Below the pieces are notes generated by a model, which was given only the letters and a program-made list of their open reading frames with translations, was not told where the DNA came from and searched no databases. Shown here in pieces: positions 16,327 to 23,925 of a stretch of DNA of 47,220 nt; within the stretch, counting starts at the first letter, position 1; each line of letters starts with the position of its first letter. The translations under genes were made by a program, and so were the position numbers. Source of the DNA: Bacillota bacterium (GTDB lineage Bacteria; Bacillota; Negativicutes; DSM-13327); assembly GCA_017889585.1 (NCBI GenBank), contig JAGFZX010000023.1, positions 1 to 47,220 on the forward strand, written 5' to 3'.

Positions 16327-17724
16327 CTACTTTTTGTCTAGTTTTCGAGCTAGCAGTCCAGCCATCGGACTCTTGCCAGATAAGGCAGTCATTGCGTCTT
16401 CGTGGCCAAGGTGGGCCAAAATTGCATATACTTGAGGATTTTCTACTGATGTATGAACAGGAGAGGTTTTTCCATAATTCTCTACATATTCTCGTCCTTG
16501 TCCAGGAGGAATTAGGCGACCTGGTCCGCCGACACAACCACCTTTACAGGCCATTCCCTCAATAAAGTTGGCAGTAAGCTGACTGTTTTGAATTTGTTCA
16601 AGTAGTTTTTGGCAATCAGGAATACCGTCTACTTTGATGGGTACTAATTTTTGTAAATGGTGTGGTATAAGTTTTTCTAGTGTAGTGGCTACAGCGGCGC
16701 TGACTCCGCCTGTATAGCCATAAATTCGCCCACCCCAGGAAGCTACTGCTTTTTCGTTATCTTCTTGCTGTGCAGGATTAATTTCGGCAGCTTCGAAAAT
16801 GGTGGCTAACTCTTGGAAGGTAAGTACAAAATCTACGGCTCCTTTTACATCAGGCAGCATGGCTTCTGATTTCTTGGCAACACAAGGACCGATGAAGACG
16901 ACTTTGGCTTCTGGTTCAAATTCTTTTATTACCCTAGCAGATGCTACCATCGGTGATACGGATGGTGAAATATGCTCAACTAAGTCAGGAAATTTATTCT
17001 CAATTAATTTTATCCATACTGGACAGCAGCAACTAGTAAACATAAAATCCTGAGAGGTTTTGACATGTTCTTCAAATTCAAAAGCTTCTTTCATGGTGAC
17101 TAGATCTGCATATAATGCTGTTTCCAATACTTCGGTAAAACCAAGAGTCAATAGGGCGGAGCGTAATTTTCCAGGGGTAACATCAGGACCAAATTGACCA
17201 ACAAATGCAGGAGCTAAGGAAGCGTATACTGGATTTGTTTGTTGCTTTAATAAATTAACGAGAGGAATGAATTGGGATTTCTCTCCTAGTGAACCGAAGG
17301 AGCATGCAGTAATGCAGTGACCTTCTCCCAGACATTTTCCTTGGTCAATCTTTACTTTACCAAGCTCATCATGGGTGATGGCATTTAGAGGACATGCTTT
17401 TTCACAATTACGCTCTTCTTTAGGGCACATTCTGCAAGCCTCTGGATTGGCAACTATGAATGGTTCGCTAGCCATACCCATAAGAGCCTCTTCGTCATAG
17501 TCATTAAGAACAGCGTCATCGTTATGCGGTGCTAGACCCATGGCCATGCGAATTTGATTGGCAACATAGCGGCGTGTAGTATGATTTTGAAATTCTTCCG
17601 ATACCATGTCGCAGATTTCTTCCCGGCGCTCAAATAAAGTACCTTCCCAGGCCGCTTTGGCGACGTGATATAGGATACGTGGTTTAATATTTATTGTGTT
17701 AGTTTCTATAAAAATACCTCCCAC
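16327..17724 (-). CDS. Monomeric [FeFe] hydrogenase, group B type
   Basis: This is an iron-only hydrogenase for proton reduction or H2 oxidation with ferredoxin-like partners. Residues 1-75 are a helical N-terminal segment. A ferredoxin domain at 90-145 has Cys97, 100, 107 and 111, then Cys131, 137 and 141. The H-cluster domain runs from about 165 to 440. Its motifs are L1 TSCCCPVW (230-237), L2 IGPCVAKKSE (278-287) and L3 EGMACKGGCVGGP (389-401). The CCC in L1 and GPCVAKK in L2 fit group B rather than the TSCCPGW/MPC pattern of group A. The second cluster motif reads KCLGEGHCITAC, with Glu where Cys is usual. The GTG at 17724 has no ribosome site of its own; GGGAGG (17717-17722) lies inside the frame, ideally spaced for the ATA at 17709. 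The start is therefore uncertain. Confidence 0.88.
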   Translation of the reverse strand: MGGIFIETNTINIKPRILYHVAKAAWEGTLFERREEICDMVSEEFQNHTTRRYVANQIRMAMGLAPHNDDAVLNDYDEEALMGMASEPFIVANPEACRMCPKEERNCEKACPLNAITHDELGKVKIDQGKCLGEGHCITACSFGSLGEKSQFIPLVNLLKQQTNPVYASLAPAFVGQFGPDVTPGKLRSALLTLGFTEVLETALYADLVTMKEAFEFEEHVKTSQDFMFTSCCCPVWIKLIENKFPDLVEHISPSVSPMVASARVIKEFEPEAKVVFIGPCVAKKSEAMLPDVKGAVDFVLTFQELATIFEAAEINPAQQEDNEKAVASWGGRIYGYTGGVSAAVATTLEKLIPHHLQKLVPIKVDGIPDCQKLLEQIQNSQLTANFIEGMACKGGCVGGPGRLIPPGQGREYVENYGKTSPVHTSVENPQVYAILAHLGHEDAMTALSGKSPMAGLLARKLDKK

Positions 17725-17843
17725 ATTATATTCTTACTATAATATTAGGGATTTATGTACTTTTTCCTCTTGCGGTTATATAAAAAATTTGCTATTCTAA
17801 GATTCAGTTTATGAATTTTTTCTCATAAAGGAGTAGCGTGTGC

Positions 17844-19166
17844 ATGCAAGAAGGGCAAAGTGGTGAAAAAAGTCTAAAAAAGGACTTAGGTTTAATAGCA
17901 ACAATGGCTTTGGTCATTGGAATGGTTATTGGTTCCGGGATTTTTATGAAACCAGGCAAAGTCATTTTGGCAGCTGGTGATTCTACAATGGCTCTTTTGG
18001 CGTGGGCACTTGGTGGAGTTATTACATTGGCAGCTGGTCTAACTGTTGCCGAATTAGGAGCACAAATCCCTAAAACAGGCGGATTATATACTTATTTAGA
18101 TGAAATATATGGGAGAGTCTGGGCATACTTATATGGTTGGATGCAGACTGTCATTTATGGACCAGCTACAATAGGAGCACTAGGACTCTATTTTGCTTCA
18201 TTGTTACTGCCATTTTTCAATATTAGCGAAAGTTTAAAACTGCCAATTGGAATGATTGCAGTACTCTTTCTGACTGCAATTAATTGTTTTGGCTCTAAAT
18301 ACGGAGGCTTTATTCAAACTGTGGCAACTATCGGCAAGCTTATACCCATTGGTCTGATTGCAATTTTAGGCTTATGGAAAGGTAATGGCCAAATCTTTGG
18401 AATGACCAGTGGCGTGAATCCTTCATTAGGTATGGGGGCAGCTATTTTGGCTACCTTGTGGGCATATGACGGCTGGATTGGTGTCAGCTTTGTAGCTGGC
18501 GAAATGAAAAACCCAGCTAAGCAATTGCCGAAAGCAATTATTGTAGGATTAGGGATTGTCATATTGGCTTATCTTGCTACTAATTTGGCTATTTTGCATG
18601 TGCTGCCTGCAGCTGAAGTCGCTAGTTTAGGAAAACTTGCGGCAAGTACAACAGCTGGTCTATTATTTGGTGAGATGGGTGGGCGACTGATTAATATAGG
18701 TATTTTAGTGTCGATATTTGGGGCACTGAATGGTTATATTTTGACAAATGCTCGTGTCCCCTATGCCATGGCTATGCGCGGTCAATTACCAGCATCTGCT
18801 TTGTTGTCGAAAGTTCCTGATTCAGTTGGCACACCAGTAAATGCAATGATTTTACAAGTGGTATTGGCCAGTTTGCTGATGATTGGCTGGGATCCGGATA
18901 GTCTAACTGATATTGCTATGTTCGTGATGTGGGCATTTTATATATTAGCGTTTACTGCTGTATTTGTATTACGCAAACGTCAACCTAATACTGTGAGCCC
19001 TTATCGTGTGCCTGGTTATCCTGTAGTGCCTATGATTGCTATTATAGGGTCGATCTACATTGTTGGCAGCATGTTACTTGATAAACCTATGGATGCTATA
19101 ATGGCAGTTGGTATTACTCTGATTGGATTGCCGGTATATTGGTTCTTGAATTGGACAAAAAAGTAA
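17844..19166 (+). CDS. APC-family amino-acid permease (SteT/LAT-like)
   Basis: This is an inner-membrane amino-acid transporter or exchanger of about 440 residues with 12 hydrophobic segments. The TM1 signature VIGMVIGSGIFMKPGKV contains the GSGIF substrate-binding break. A TM6 region, ATLWAYDGWIGVSFVAGEMKNP, and the PKTGGLYTYLDEIYG loop are typical of the LAT/SteT group. The ATG at 17844 follows AAAGGAG by 10 bases; the GTG at 17838 is 4 bases from it and is a possible alternative adding two residues. It is monocistronic with its own terminator. The Ser/Thr exchanger SteT is the nearest characterised type I can name, but substrate is uncertain. Confidence 0.9.
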   Translation: MQEGQSGEKSLKKDLGLIATMALVIGMVIGSGIFMKPGKVILAAGDSTMALLAWALGGVITLAAGLTVAELGAQIPKTGGLYTYLDEIYGRVWAYLYGWMQTVIYGPATIGALGLYFASLLLPFFNISESLKLPIGMIAVLFLTAINCFGSKYGGFIQTVATIGKLIPIGLIAILGLWKGNGQIFGMTSGVNPSLGMGAAILATLWAYDGWIGVSFVAGEMKNPAKQLPKAIIVGLGIVILAYLATNLAILHVLPAAEVASLGKLAASTTAGLLFGEMGGRLINIGILVSIFGALNGYILTNARVPYAMAMRGQLPASALLSKVPDSVGTPVNAMILQVVLASLLMIGWDPDSLTDIAMFVMWAFYILAFTAVFVLRKRQPNTVSPYRVPGYPVVPMIAIIGSIYIVGSMLLDKPMDAIMAVGITLIGLPVYWFLNWTKK

Positions 19167-19181
19167 ACTGTTTATGGAGAA

Positions 19182-19219
19182 AAAGAGCAGTAGGGCGTAG
19201 TAGCCTAACTGCTCTTTTC
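19182..19219 (+). terminator. Terminator after the permease gene
   Basis: AAAGAGCAGTAGG and CCTAACTGCTCTTT pair (one bulged base) across a 10-base loop, followed by TCTTC. Confidence 0.8.
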
Positions 19220-19326
19220 TTCGTTATGTATAAAATAATTATTCAGTAGGATACTAGTAATGGATATATCCCAAGGGGAGTTTTTTATTAGAATTGGGAA
19301 ATAAAAAAAGAGGAGTAAGGTATAAT

Positions 19327-19713
19327 ATGACAAATCCTATAGTAAAATGCACTGTTGACCAGTGTACCCATTATATGCCTGGCGATCAATGTATGGCAGC
19401 TAAGATTAGTATTTATAATGAAGAAGAAACTGGAAAATCAGAAAAGTCTAAAGATACCCAATGTAAGTCTTTCCATCATCGTAAAACCATGGGGGATATG
19501 CTAGGAGCTCTTCATAATGCTAATATTGGTGGAACTGTATCAGCGGCATTTCTTGATGGCACACAAGTAACGCCGGTTGTTGAATGTTTTGTGAATAATT
19601 GTAAGTATTGGCATAACAATAACCTATGTAATGCTGGTAATATTGATGTATCAGGAGCTAATGCGGCGAAAACTCCAGACACTGACTGTAGCACATTTGA
19701 GGAAGGAAAATAG
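19327..19713 (+). CDS. DUF1540 protein with two Cys-rich repeats
   Basis: The function is unknown; DUF1540 proteins are small Cys-rich proteins common in spore-forming anaerobes. Two copies of the domain are visible. They are VKCTVDQCTHYMPGDQCMAAKI at residues 7-28, closing with DTQCKSF at about 46-52, and VECFVNNCKYWHNNNLCNAGNI at about 85-106, closing with DTDCSTF. Each carries four cysteines, consistent with metal binding. The start is set at the ATG at 19327 after AGAGGAG; the longer open frame has no ribosome site. The linker between repeats is Gly/Ala-rich. Confidence 0.88.
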   Translation: MTNPIVKCTVDQCTHYMPGDQCMAAKISIYNEEETGKSEKSKDTQCKSFHHRKTMGDMLGALHNANIGGTVSAAFLDGTQVTPVVECFVNNCKYWHNNNLCNAGNIDVSGANAAKTPDTDCSTFEEGK

Positions 19714-19722
19714 ATAACTATC

Positions 19723-19822
19723 TATAAAGAAAGCCTAGATTACATCAAGCTACAGCGCAGGCAAAAGTCTTATTCGCCCTTACTTGGAGTTGGGAAAACG
19801 ATACAAGATACTATCTGATTCT
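19723..19822 (-). repeat. Modular dispersed repeat, copy E (short form)
   Basis: Minus-strand reading: ATCAGATAGTATCTTG, CTCCAAGTAAGGGCG, CTTTTGCCTGCG, then AGGCTTTCTTTATAG. It aligns end to end with copy A (507-597) but is more diverged, and lacks the hairpin module found in copies B, C and D. Confidence 0.6.
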
Positions 19823-19824
19823 GC

Positions 19825-19861
19825 AAAAATACCGAAGGCTGATATCAGTCTTCGGTATTTA
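19825..19861. terminator. Bidirectional terminator, DUF1540 / DUF896 genes
   Basis: AAATACCGAAG and CTTCGGTATTT flank a near-palindromic centre (CTGATATCAG), with A and T runs outside. It lies between convergent genes. Confidence 0.85.
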
Positions 19862-19886
19862 CATTCTAGATCAAGAAAAATTGTGT

Positions 19887-20120
19887 TTAATGTTTTTCAT
19901 GGCAGCCACATGAACAATTGTGAGAATCACTGTGTTCTTTTTGAGAATCAAAGTGCACTTTAACCTGATTTTTGATATTATCAATATATAAACGGCGCAG
20001 CACCGCTTGTTCGTTGCGTTCTTCCTCGGTTAATTGGCCAGCCTTTTGTTTTCTGCCTAACTCGTTGATTCTGGCAACCATCTCTGGTGTTATAGGTGTT
20101 ATAGGTGTTATAGTACTCAT
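19887..20120 (-). CDS. DUF896 (YnzC-like) protein with Cys/His tail
   Basis: This small cytoplasmic DUF896 protein has 77 residues. The family core is visible as ARINELGRKQKAGQLTEEER then QAVLRRLYIDNIKNQVKVH, a helical hairpin like B. subtilis YnzC, whose role is poorly defined. Two additions stand out. One is an N-terminal TPITPITPE run encoded by a tandem 9-bp repeat. The other is a C-terminal HNCSCGCHEKH tail that could bind a metal. GAGGTTATT precedes the ATG. It is convergent with the DUF1540 gene. Confidence 0.88.
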   Translation of the reverse strand: MSTITPITPITPEMVARINELGRKQKAGQLTEEERNEQAVLRRLYIDNIKNQVKVHFDSQKEHSDSHNCSCGCHEKH

Positions 20121-20246
20121 AATAACCTCACTTTTGTTTATATTATTGTTTGTAGAAAAGAATCATTATACTCAAAAGTTTATATAATTTTATACTGGTT
20201 GTAAAGGTTTTAAAAGAAATAATTTGGATTAAGGTAAAATGGTAGT

Positions 20247-20393
20247 ATGATCAATATTGAATTGTCAGAAAATATAAATATTATTGAAAGGTATTGGCTT
20301 TTACGACAAATGCCGTATAATGGAATATACACTAGTATCTCTAAAGACATTGCAAATGTATTCTTAAAAGAGACAATTACAATGAAATTATAA
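20247..20393 (+). CDS. Possible short ORF (48 aa), doubtful
   Basis: An ATG frame encodes MINIELSENINIIERYWLL and runs to TAA at 20393. Only a weak AAGG lies upstream, and a promoter-like TATAAT (20316-20321) for the next gene falls inside it. It could be a chance frame in an AT-rich intergenic region. It is listed because it fills most of the 300-base gap before the ACT-domain gene. Confidence 0.25.
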   Translation: MINIELSENINIIERYWLLRQMPYNGIYTSISKDIANVFLKETITMKL

Positions 20394-20417
20394 ATAATAA
20401 AGATGGAGCGTGATAAA

Positions 20418-20687
20418 ATGAAAGCGGTAATTACAATTGTAGGTCGAGATCAAGTTGGTATTGTAGCGATGGTAAGTGGAATTTTGGCAACTAATGGTGT
20501 AAATGTATTAAACATTAATCAAAATATTCTGGATGGTTTTTTTAATATGTTAATGATATCTGATATATCAAAATCTAAAGTCAGCTTAAAAGAATTACAG
20601 CAAATTTTAAAGGAAAAAGGTCAAGAGATTGGTCTCGACATAAAAATGCAGCATGAAGATATTTTTAATATTATGCACCGGATATAG
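20418..20687 (+). CDS. ACT-domain protein (UPF0237)
   Basis: This 89-residue single ACT-domain protein is presumably a small-molecule-binding regulator. It begins MKAVITIVGRDQVGIVAMVS, with the family's GRDxxGIVA ligand loop, followed by NVLNINQNILDGFFNMLMI. The ATG at 20418 is preferred because GGAG precedes it by 9 bases; the ATG at 20403 has no ribosome site. It is followed 18 bases later by the UPF0210 gene, a pairing conserved in many Firmicutes and some archaea, so the two products probably act together. Confidence 0.92.
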   Translation: MKAVITIVGRDQVGIVAMVSGILATNGVNVLNINQNILDGFFNMLMISDISKSKVSLKELQQILKEKGQEIGLDIKMQHEDIFNIMHRI

Positions 20688-20705
20688 GTTAGGGGAGGAA
20701 AGTTA

Positions 20706-22064
20706 ATGTTAACCATTAAAGAAATACTCGAAACAAATCGAATGATTGAGGAAAATAAGCTTGACGTTCGTACCATTACTTTAGGTATCAGCTTACAAGA
20801 TTGTTGCAACTCTGATATAAAAGTATTTTGTCAGAATATTTATGATAAAATAACCTTTGAAGCGCAGAACTTAGTCCGTACAGGTGAGGATATTGAAGCT
20901 GAGTATGGTATTCCTATTATTAATAAACGTATTTCAGTAACGCCGATTGCTATTGTTGCCGGAAGTTGCCATGCTGATAGTTATGTATCAGTGGCCCAGG
21001 CTATGGATGCTGCAGCCAAGGCAGTCGGTGTGAATTTTATTGGCGGTTTTTCAGCACTTGTGGATAAAGGCTATACGAAAGGTGCTAGAATATTAATTCA
21101 GTCCATTCCTGAAGCGTTAGCCCAAACTGAACGGGTGTGTTCTTCCGTTAATTTGGCGTCTACTAAGTCAGGAATTAATATGGATTGTGTACGGGAAATG
21201 GGTGAAATTATTAAGCGGGCAGCCGATCTTACTCGTGACCGCGATGCATTAGGTTGTGCTAAATTAGTCGTATTTGCTAATGCCCCCCAAGATAATCCTT
21301 TCATGGCTGGTGCCTTTCATGGTATCGGTGAGCCTGAAAAGGTCATTAACGTTGGTGTCAGCGGTCCTGGTGTTGTTAAACATGCATTAGAAGCAGTAAA
21401 AGGACAAGATTTCAGTGCGATTGCTGAAACCATTAAAAAAACTGCGTTCAAAATTACTCGTGTGGGACAACTTGTCGCGCAAGAGGCTTCACGGCGCATG
21501 GGTGTACCTTTTGGTATTATTGATTTGTCATTAGCTCCGACTCCTGCAGTGGGTGATAGTGTAGCCCATATTTTGGAAGAAATGGGACTAGAGAGTTGTG
21601 GTGCTCCTGGCACTACTGCAGCTTTGGCATTGCTCAATGATGCGGTCAAAAAAGGTGGGCTGATGGCGTCCTCCCATGTTGGCGGTTTAAGCGGAGCGTT
21701 TATCCCAGTCAGTGAAGATGCTGGTATGATTGCTGCTGTGGAATGTGGCAGCTTAACTTTGGAAAAATTAGAAGCAATGACGTGTGTTTGTTCAGTAGGA
21801 CTTGATATGATTGCGGTGCCAGGAGATACTTCTGCAGCGACTATTTCTGGTATTATTGCTGATGAAGCAGCAATTGGTATGATCAATAATAAAACTACAG
21901 CAGTACGTATTATTCCAGTACCAGGTAAAAAAGTTGGTGACTGGGTAGAGTTTGGTGGTTTACTAGGCCACAGCCCTATTTTGAAAGTAAATACGTTTAA
22001 ATCTGATGATTTCATCGCTCGTGGCGGCAGAATTCCTGCGCCAATACGTGGTTTGACAAATTAG
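20706..22064 (+). CDS. UPF0210 / DUF711 (PFL-family) protein
   Basis: This 452-residue cytoplasmic protein belongs to the UPF0210 (DUF711) family, structurally related to glycyl-radical enzyme folds, hence the PFL label, but without a known reaction. It shows the family's Gly- and Ala-rich motifs. These are [12 protein letters not shown] near residue 112, [18 protein letters not shown] near 265, [20 protein letters not shown] near 318, and [21 protein letters not shown] near 370. No glycyl-radical RVxGY loop is present at the C terminus. GGGGAGG precedes the ATG, and the gene is cotranscribed with the ACT-domain gene. Confidence 0.93.
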   Translation: MLTIKEILETNRMIEENKLDVRTITLGISLQDCCNSDIKVFCQNIYDKITFEAQNLVRTGEDIEAEYGIPIINKRISVTPIAIVAGSCHADSYVSVAQAMDAAAKAVGVNFIGGFSALVDKGYTKGARILIQSIPEALAQTERVCSSVNLASTKSGINMDCVREMGEIIKRAADLTRDRDALGCAKLVVFANAPQDNPFMAGAFHGIGEPEKVINVGVSGPGVVKHALEAVKGQDFSAIAETIKKTAFKITRVGQLVAQEASRRMGVPFGIIDLSLAPTPAVGDSVAHILEEMGLESCGAPGTTAALALLNDAVKKGGLMASSHVGGLSGAFIPVSEDAGMIAAVECGSLTLEKLEAMTCVCSVGLDMIAVPGDTSAATISGIIADEAAIGMINNKTTAVRIIPVPGKKVGDWVEFGGLLGHSPILKVNTFKSDDFIARGGRIPAPIRGLTN

Positions 22065-22081
22065 TATTGTAGCCTTAGATG

Positions 22082-22130
22082 TAAGGATAACGTTTTTCTT
22101 AATTAAAGAAAATGGTTATCCTTATTTCTT
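22082..22130 (+). terminator. Terminator after the ACT/UPF0210 operon
   Basis: AAGGATAAC and GTTATCCTT enclose a long AT-rich inner stem (TTTTTCTT / AAAGAAAA), followed by ATTTCTTT. Confidence 0.8.
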
Positions 22131-22161
22131 TAGGCAAAGCTAATACAAGGGAGGGAAATAT

Positions 22162-22791
22162 ATGCGGATTACTAAAGCTCTTAAGCAGCAAATGTTATCC
22201 ATCTTAGAAGAACATTATCAAGGGACTTCCACGGCTTTAGATTATTCCACGCCTTTTGAACTATTGATTGCTGTCATTCTGTCGGCTCAGTGTACTGACA
22301 AACGAGTCAATGTTATTACGGCACGTTTGTTTCCTGAATATAATACTCCAGATAAAATAAGGAGTATGGGGCAGGACAAGTTAGAAGAATATATTAGAGA
22401 TTGTGGCTTGTTTCACAGTAAAGCTCGTAATATTTTAGCAACCTGTGAAATCTTATGCCAAAAGTATGATGGACAAGTACCAGATACTTTTGCTGAGCTG
22501 ATTACACTGCCAGGAGTTGGCCGAAAAACGGCTAATGTAATCGTGAGCCATCTATTCAATATTCCGGCCATTGCCGTAGATACGCATGTATTTAGGGTAG
22601 CCAATCGATTAGGTCTTGCCAAGGGGGAAACACCACTCGTAGTAGAAGAAGGGTTGATGAAAGCCATCCCGAAGGAAAAATGGGGGGATGCTCATCATTG
22701 GCTAATTTGGCATGGACGGCAGGTTTGTAAAGCCCGTAAACCTGCTTGTGCTACTTGCCAGTTATCTCAGATATGTCCAAGTAAAGAATAG
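22162..22791 (+). CDS. nth: Endonuclease III
   Basis: This bifunctional DNA glycosylase/AP lyase removes oxidised pyrimidines in base-excision repair. The 209-residue length fits. The helix-hairpin-helix LPGVGRKTANVIV at 116-128 contains catalytic Lys122. Asp140 in AIAVDTHVFRV is the second catalytic residue. The C-terminal [4Fe-4S] loop has Cys189, 196, 199 and 205 in C-X6-C-X2-C-X5-C spacing. GGGAGG precedes the ATG. It is followed 77 bases later by the cyclophilin gene on the same strand. Confidence 0.96.
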   Translation: MRITKALKQQMLSILEEHYQGTSTALDYSTPFELLIAVILSAQCTDKRVNVITARLFPEYNTPDKIRSMGQDKLEEYIRDCGLFHSKARNILATCEILCQKYDGQVPDTFAELITLPGVGRKTANVIVSHLFNIPAIAVDTHVFRVANRLGLAKGETPLVVEEGLMKAIPKEKWGDAHHWLIWHGRQVCKARKPACATCQLSQICPSKE

Positions 22792-22868
22792 TAAAAAATA
22801 TAAAGTTGTGGTTTTGGATATTGATGATATAATATTACGGTACTTTAATTTATAGGGGGAATGTATAC

Positions 22869-23471
22869 ATGTCGCGAAAAATAGTAAGTATGTTATTAGT
22901 CTTGTTAATGCAAGTATTATTAGTTGCTGGATGTTCAAGCAGTCCTAGTACTCCATCGGCCCCGGCAGCACCTGATAATGCGCCGAAACAAACTATCAGT
23001 AAAAAGAATAGTGTGGCTAAATTTGAAACATCGAAAGGCGACTTTAAAATAGAATTATTTGAAGATAAAGCACCAATCACTACGAAGAATTTTATTGACC
23101 TTGTAAACAAAAAGTTTTATGATGGTCTAATTTTCCATCGTGTCATTGATGGCTTTATGATTCAAGGTGGTGACCCAAAGGGCAATGGTACAGGCGGCCC
23201 TGGTTATAAAATACCTGATGAATTTCATCCTGATTTGAAACATGATGCAGCTGGTATTCTGTCAATGGCTAATGCTGGGCCTAATACAGGTGGCTCACAA
23301 TTTTTTATAACCTTAGCACCTACACCTCATTTAGATAAGAAACATGCCGTCTTTGGTAAAGTCATTAGCGGACTTGATGTTGTCCAAACAATCGGCAAAG
23401 CCAAAACTGGAGCCATGGATAAACCAGTTGAAGATGTTGTAATAAAGAAGATTACGATTGAACAATTGTAA
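22869..23471 (+). CDS. Lipoprotein peptidyl-prolyl cis-trans isomerase (cyclophilin)
   Basis: This membrane-anchored cyclophilin probably helps fold exported proteins. The N terminus [19 protein letters not shown] is a lipoprotein signal with lipobox LVAGC, giving lipidated Cys22. A Ser/Pro/Ala-rich linker follows to about 40. The cyclophilin domain starts at about 48 ([21 protein letters not shown]), with the active-site block [24 protein letters not shown] (Arg and Gln present) and [22 protein letters not shown] precedes the ATG. The GIY-YIG gene starts 12 bases after its stop, so they likely share a transcript. Confidence 0.93.
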   Translation: MSRKIVSMLLVLLMQVLLVAGCSSSPSTPSAPAAPDNAPKQTISKKNSVAKFETSKGDFKIELFEDKAPITTKNFIDLVNKKFYDGLIFHRVIDGFMIQGGDPKGNGTGGPGYKIPDEFHPDLKHDAAGILSMANAGPNTGGSQFFITLAPTPHLDKKHAVFGKVISGLDVVQTIGKAKTGAMDKPVEDVVIKKITIEQL

Positions 23472-23482
23472 GGCCGTTAGCT

Positions 23483-23737
23483 ATGGCATATACATATATT
23501 GTTCAGTGTGCTGATGGCACTTTGTATACAGGTTGGTCTGCTAATTTAGAAAAGCGCCTTGCCGCTCATAATGCAGGTACAGGCGCCAAATATACTCGTA
23601 ATCGTCTACCTGTTGAATTAGTATACTTTGAATATCAAGAAAATCAAAGTGCAGCACAAAAGCGTGAGGCTAGCATAAAAAAACTAAGAAGATGCCAGAA
23701 ATTTGCTTTGATTACTGAGTTTAGTAAGATTGAGTAA
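23483..23737 (+). CDS. GIY-YIG nuclease-superfamily protein (UPF0213)
   Basis: This small single-domain GIY-YIG protein has 84 residues. YTYIVQCADGTLYTGWSA holds the paired Y-Y/G motif; YTG replaces YIG. Arg25 lies in LEKRLAAHN, and the Glu of the QKREASIKK helix completes the usual catalytic set. Family members are widespread; the substrate is not established and many may act in DNA repair. There is no strong ribosome site, consistent with coupling to the preceding cyclophilin gene 12 bases upstream. Confidence 0.9.
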   Translation: MAYTYIVQCADGTLYTGWSANLEKRLAAHNAGTGAKYTRNRLPVELVYFEYQENQSAAQKREASIKKLRRCQKFALITEFSKIE

Positions 23738-23749
23738 TGGAAAAAACTG

Positions 23750-23834
23750 AACCACAGAGGATGCAGAGGAGAAATGGGAGAACATTAGCTATAATCCTCT
23801 GAGTCTCTGTGGTTTTAAAAGGACGCCTCAGAGT
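23750..23834. repeat. AACC-ended palindromic element, copy 1
   Basis: The left arm AACCACAGAGGATGCAGAGGA and right arm CCTCTGAGTCTCTGTGGTT (23796-23814) form imperfect inverted repeats. The right flank TTAAAAGGACGCCTCAGAGT resembles that of the copy at 38279 (TTTAATAGGCCGTCCTAGAGT). It lies between the GIY-YIG and ABC-F genes and may also act as a terminator. Confidence 0.65.
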
Positions 23835-23925
23835 GTTATTTAACGAATCTAGCCTTTTTCTTTGACACAATCTTCTTTACAAGCTACAATAATAAAGAAA
23901 AAATTAAACAATGCAGGTGAATAGA

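Noticed and set aside
21317..22015. Long minus-strand open frame (232 codons) opposite the UPF0210 gene
   Set aside because: It lies wholly antisense to a well-supported gene, has no ribosome site, and its Ala/Pro/Ser/Thr-rich content is what a Gly/Ala-rich gene gives on the opposite strand.
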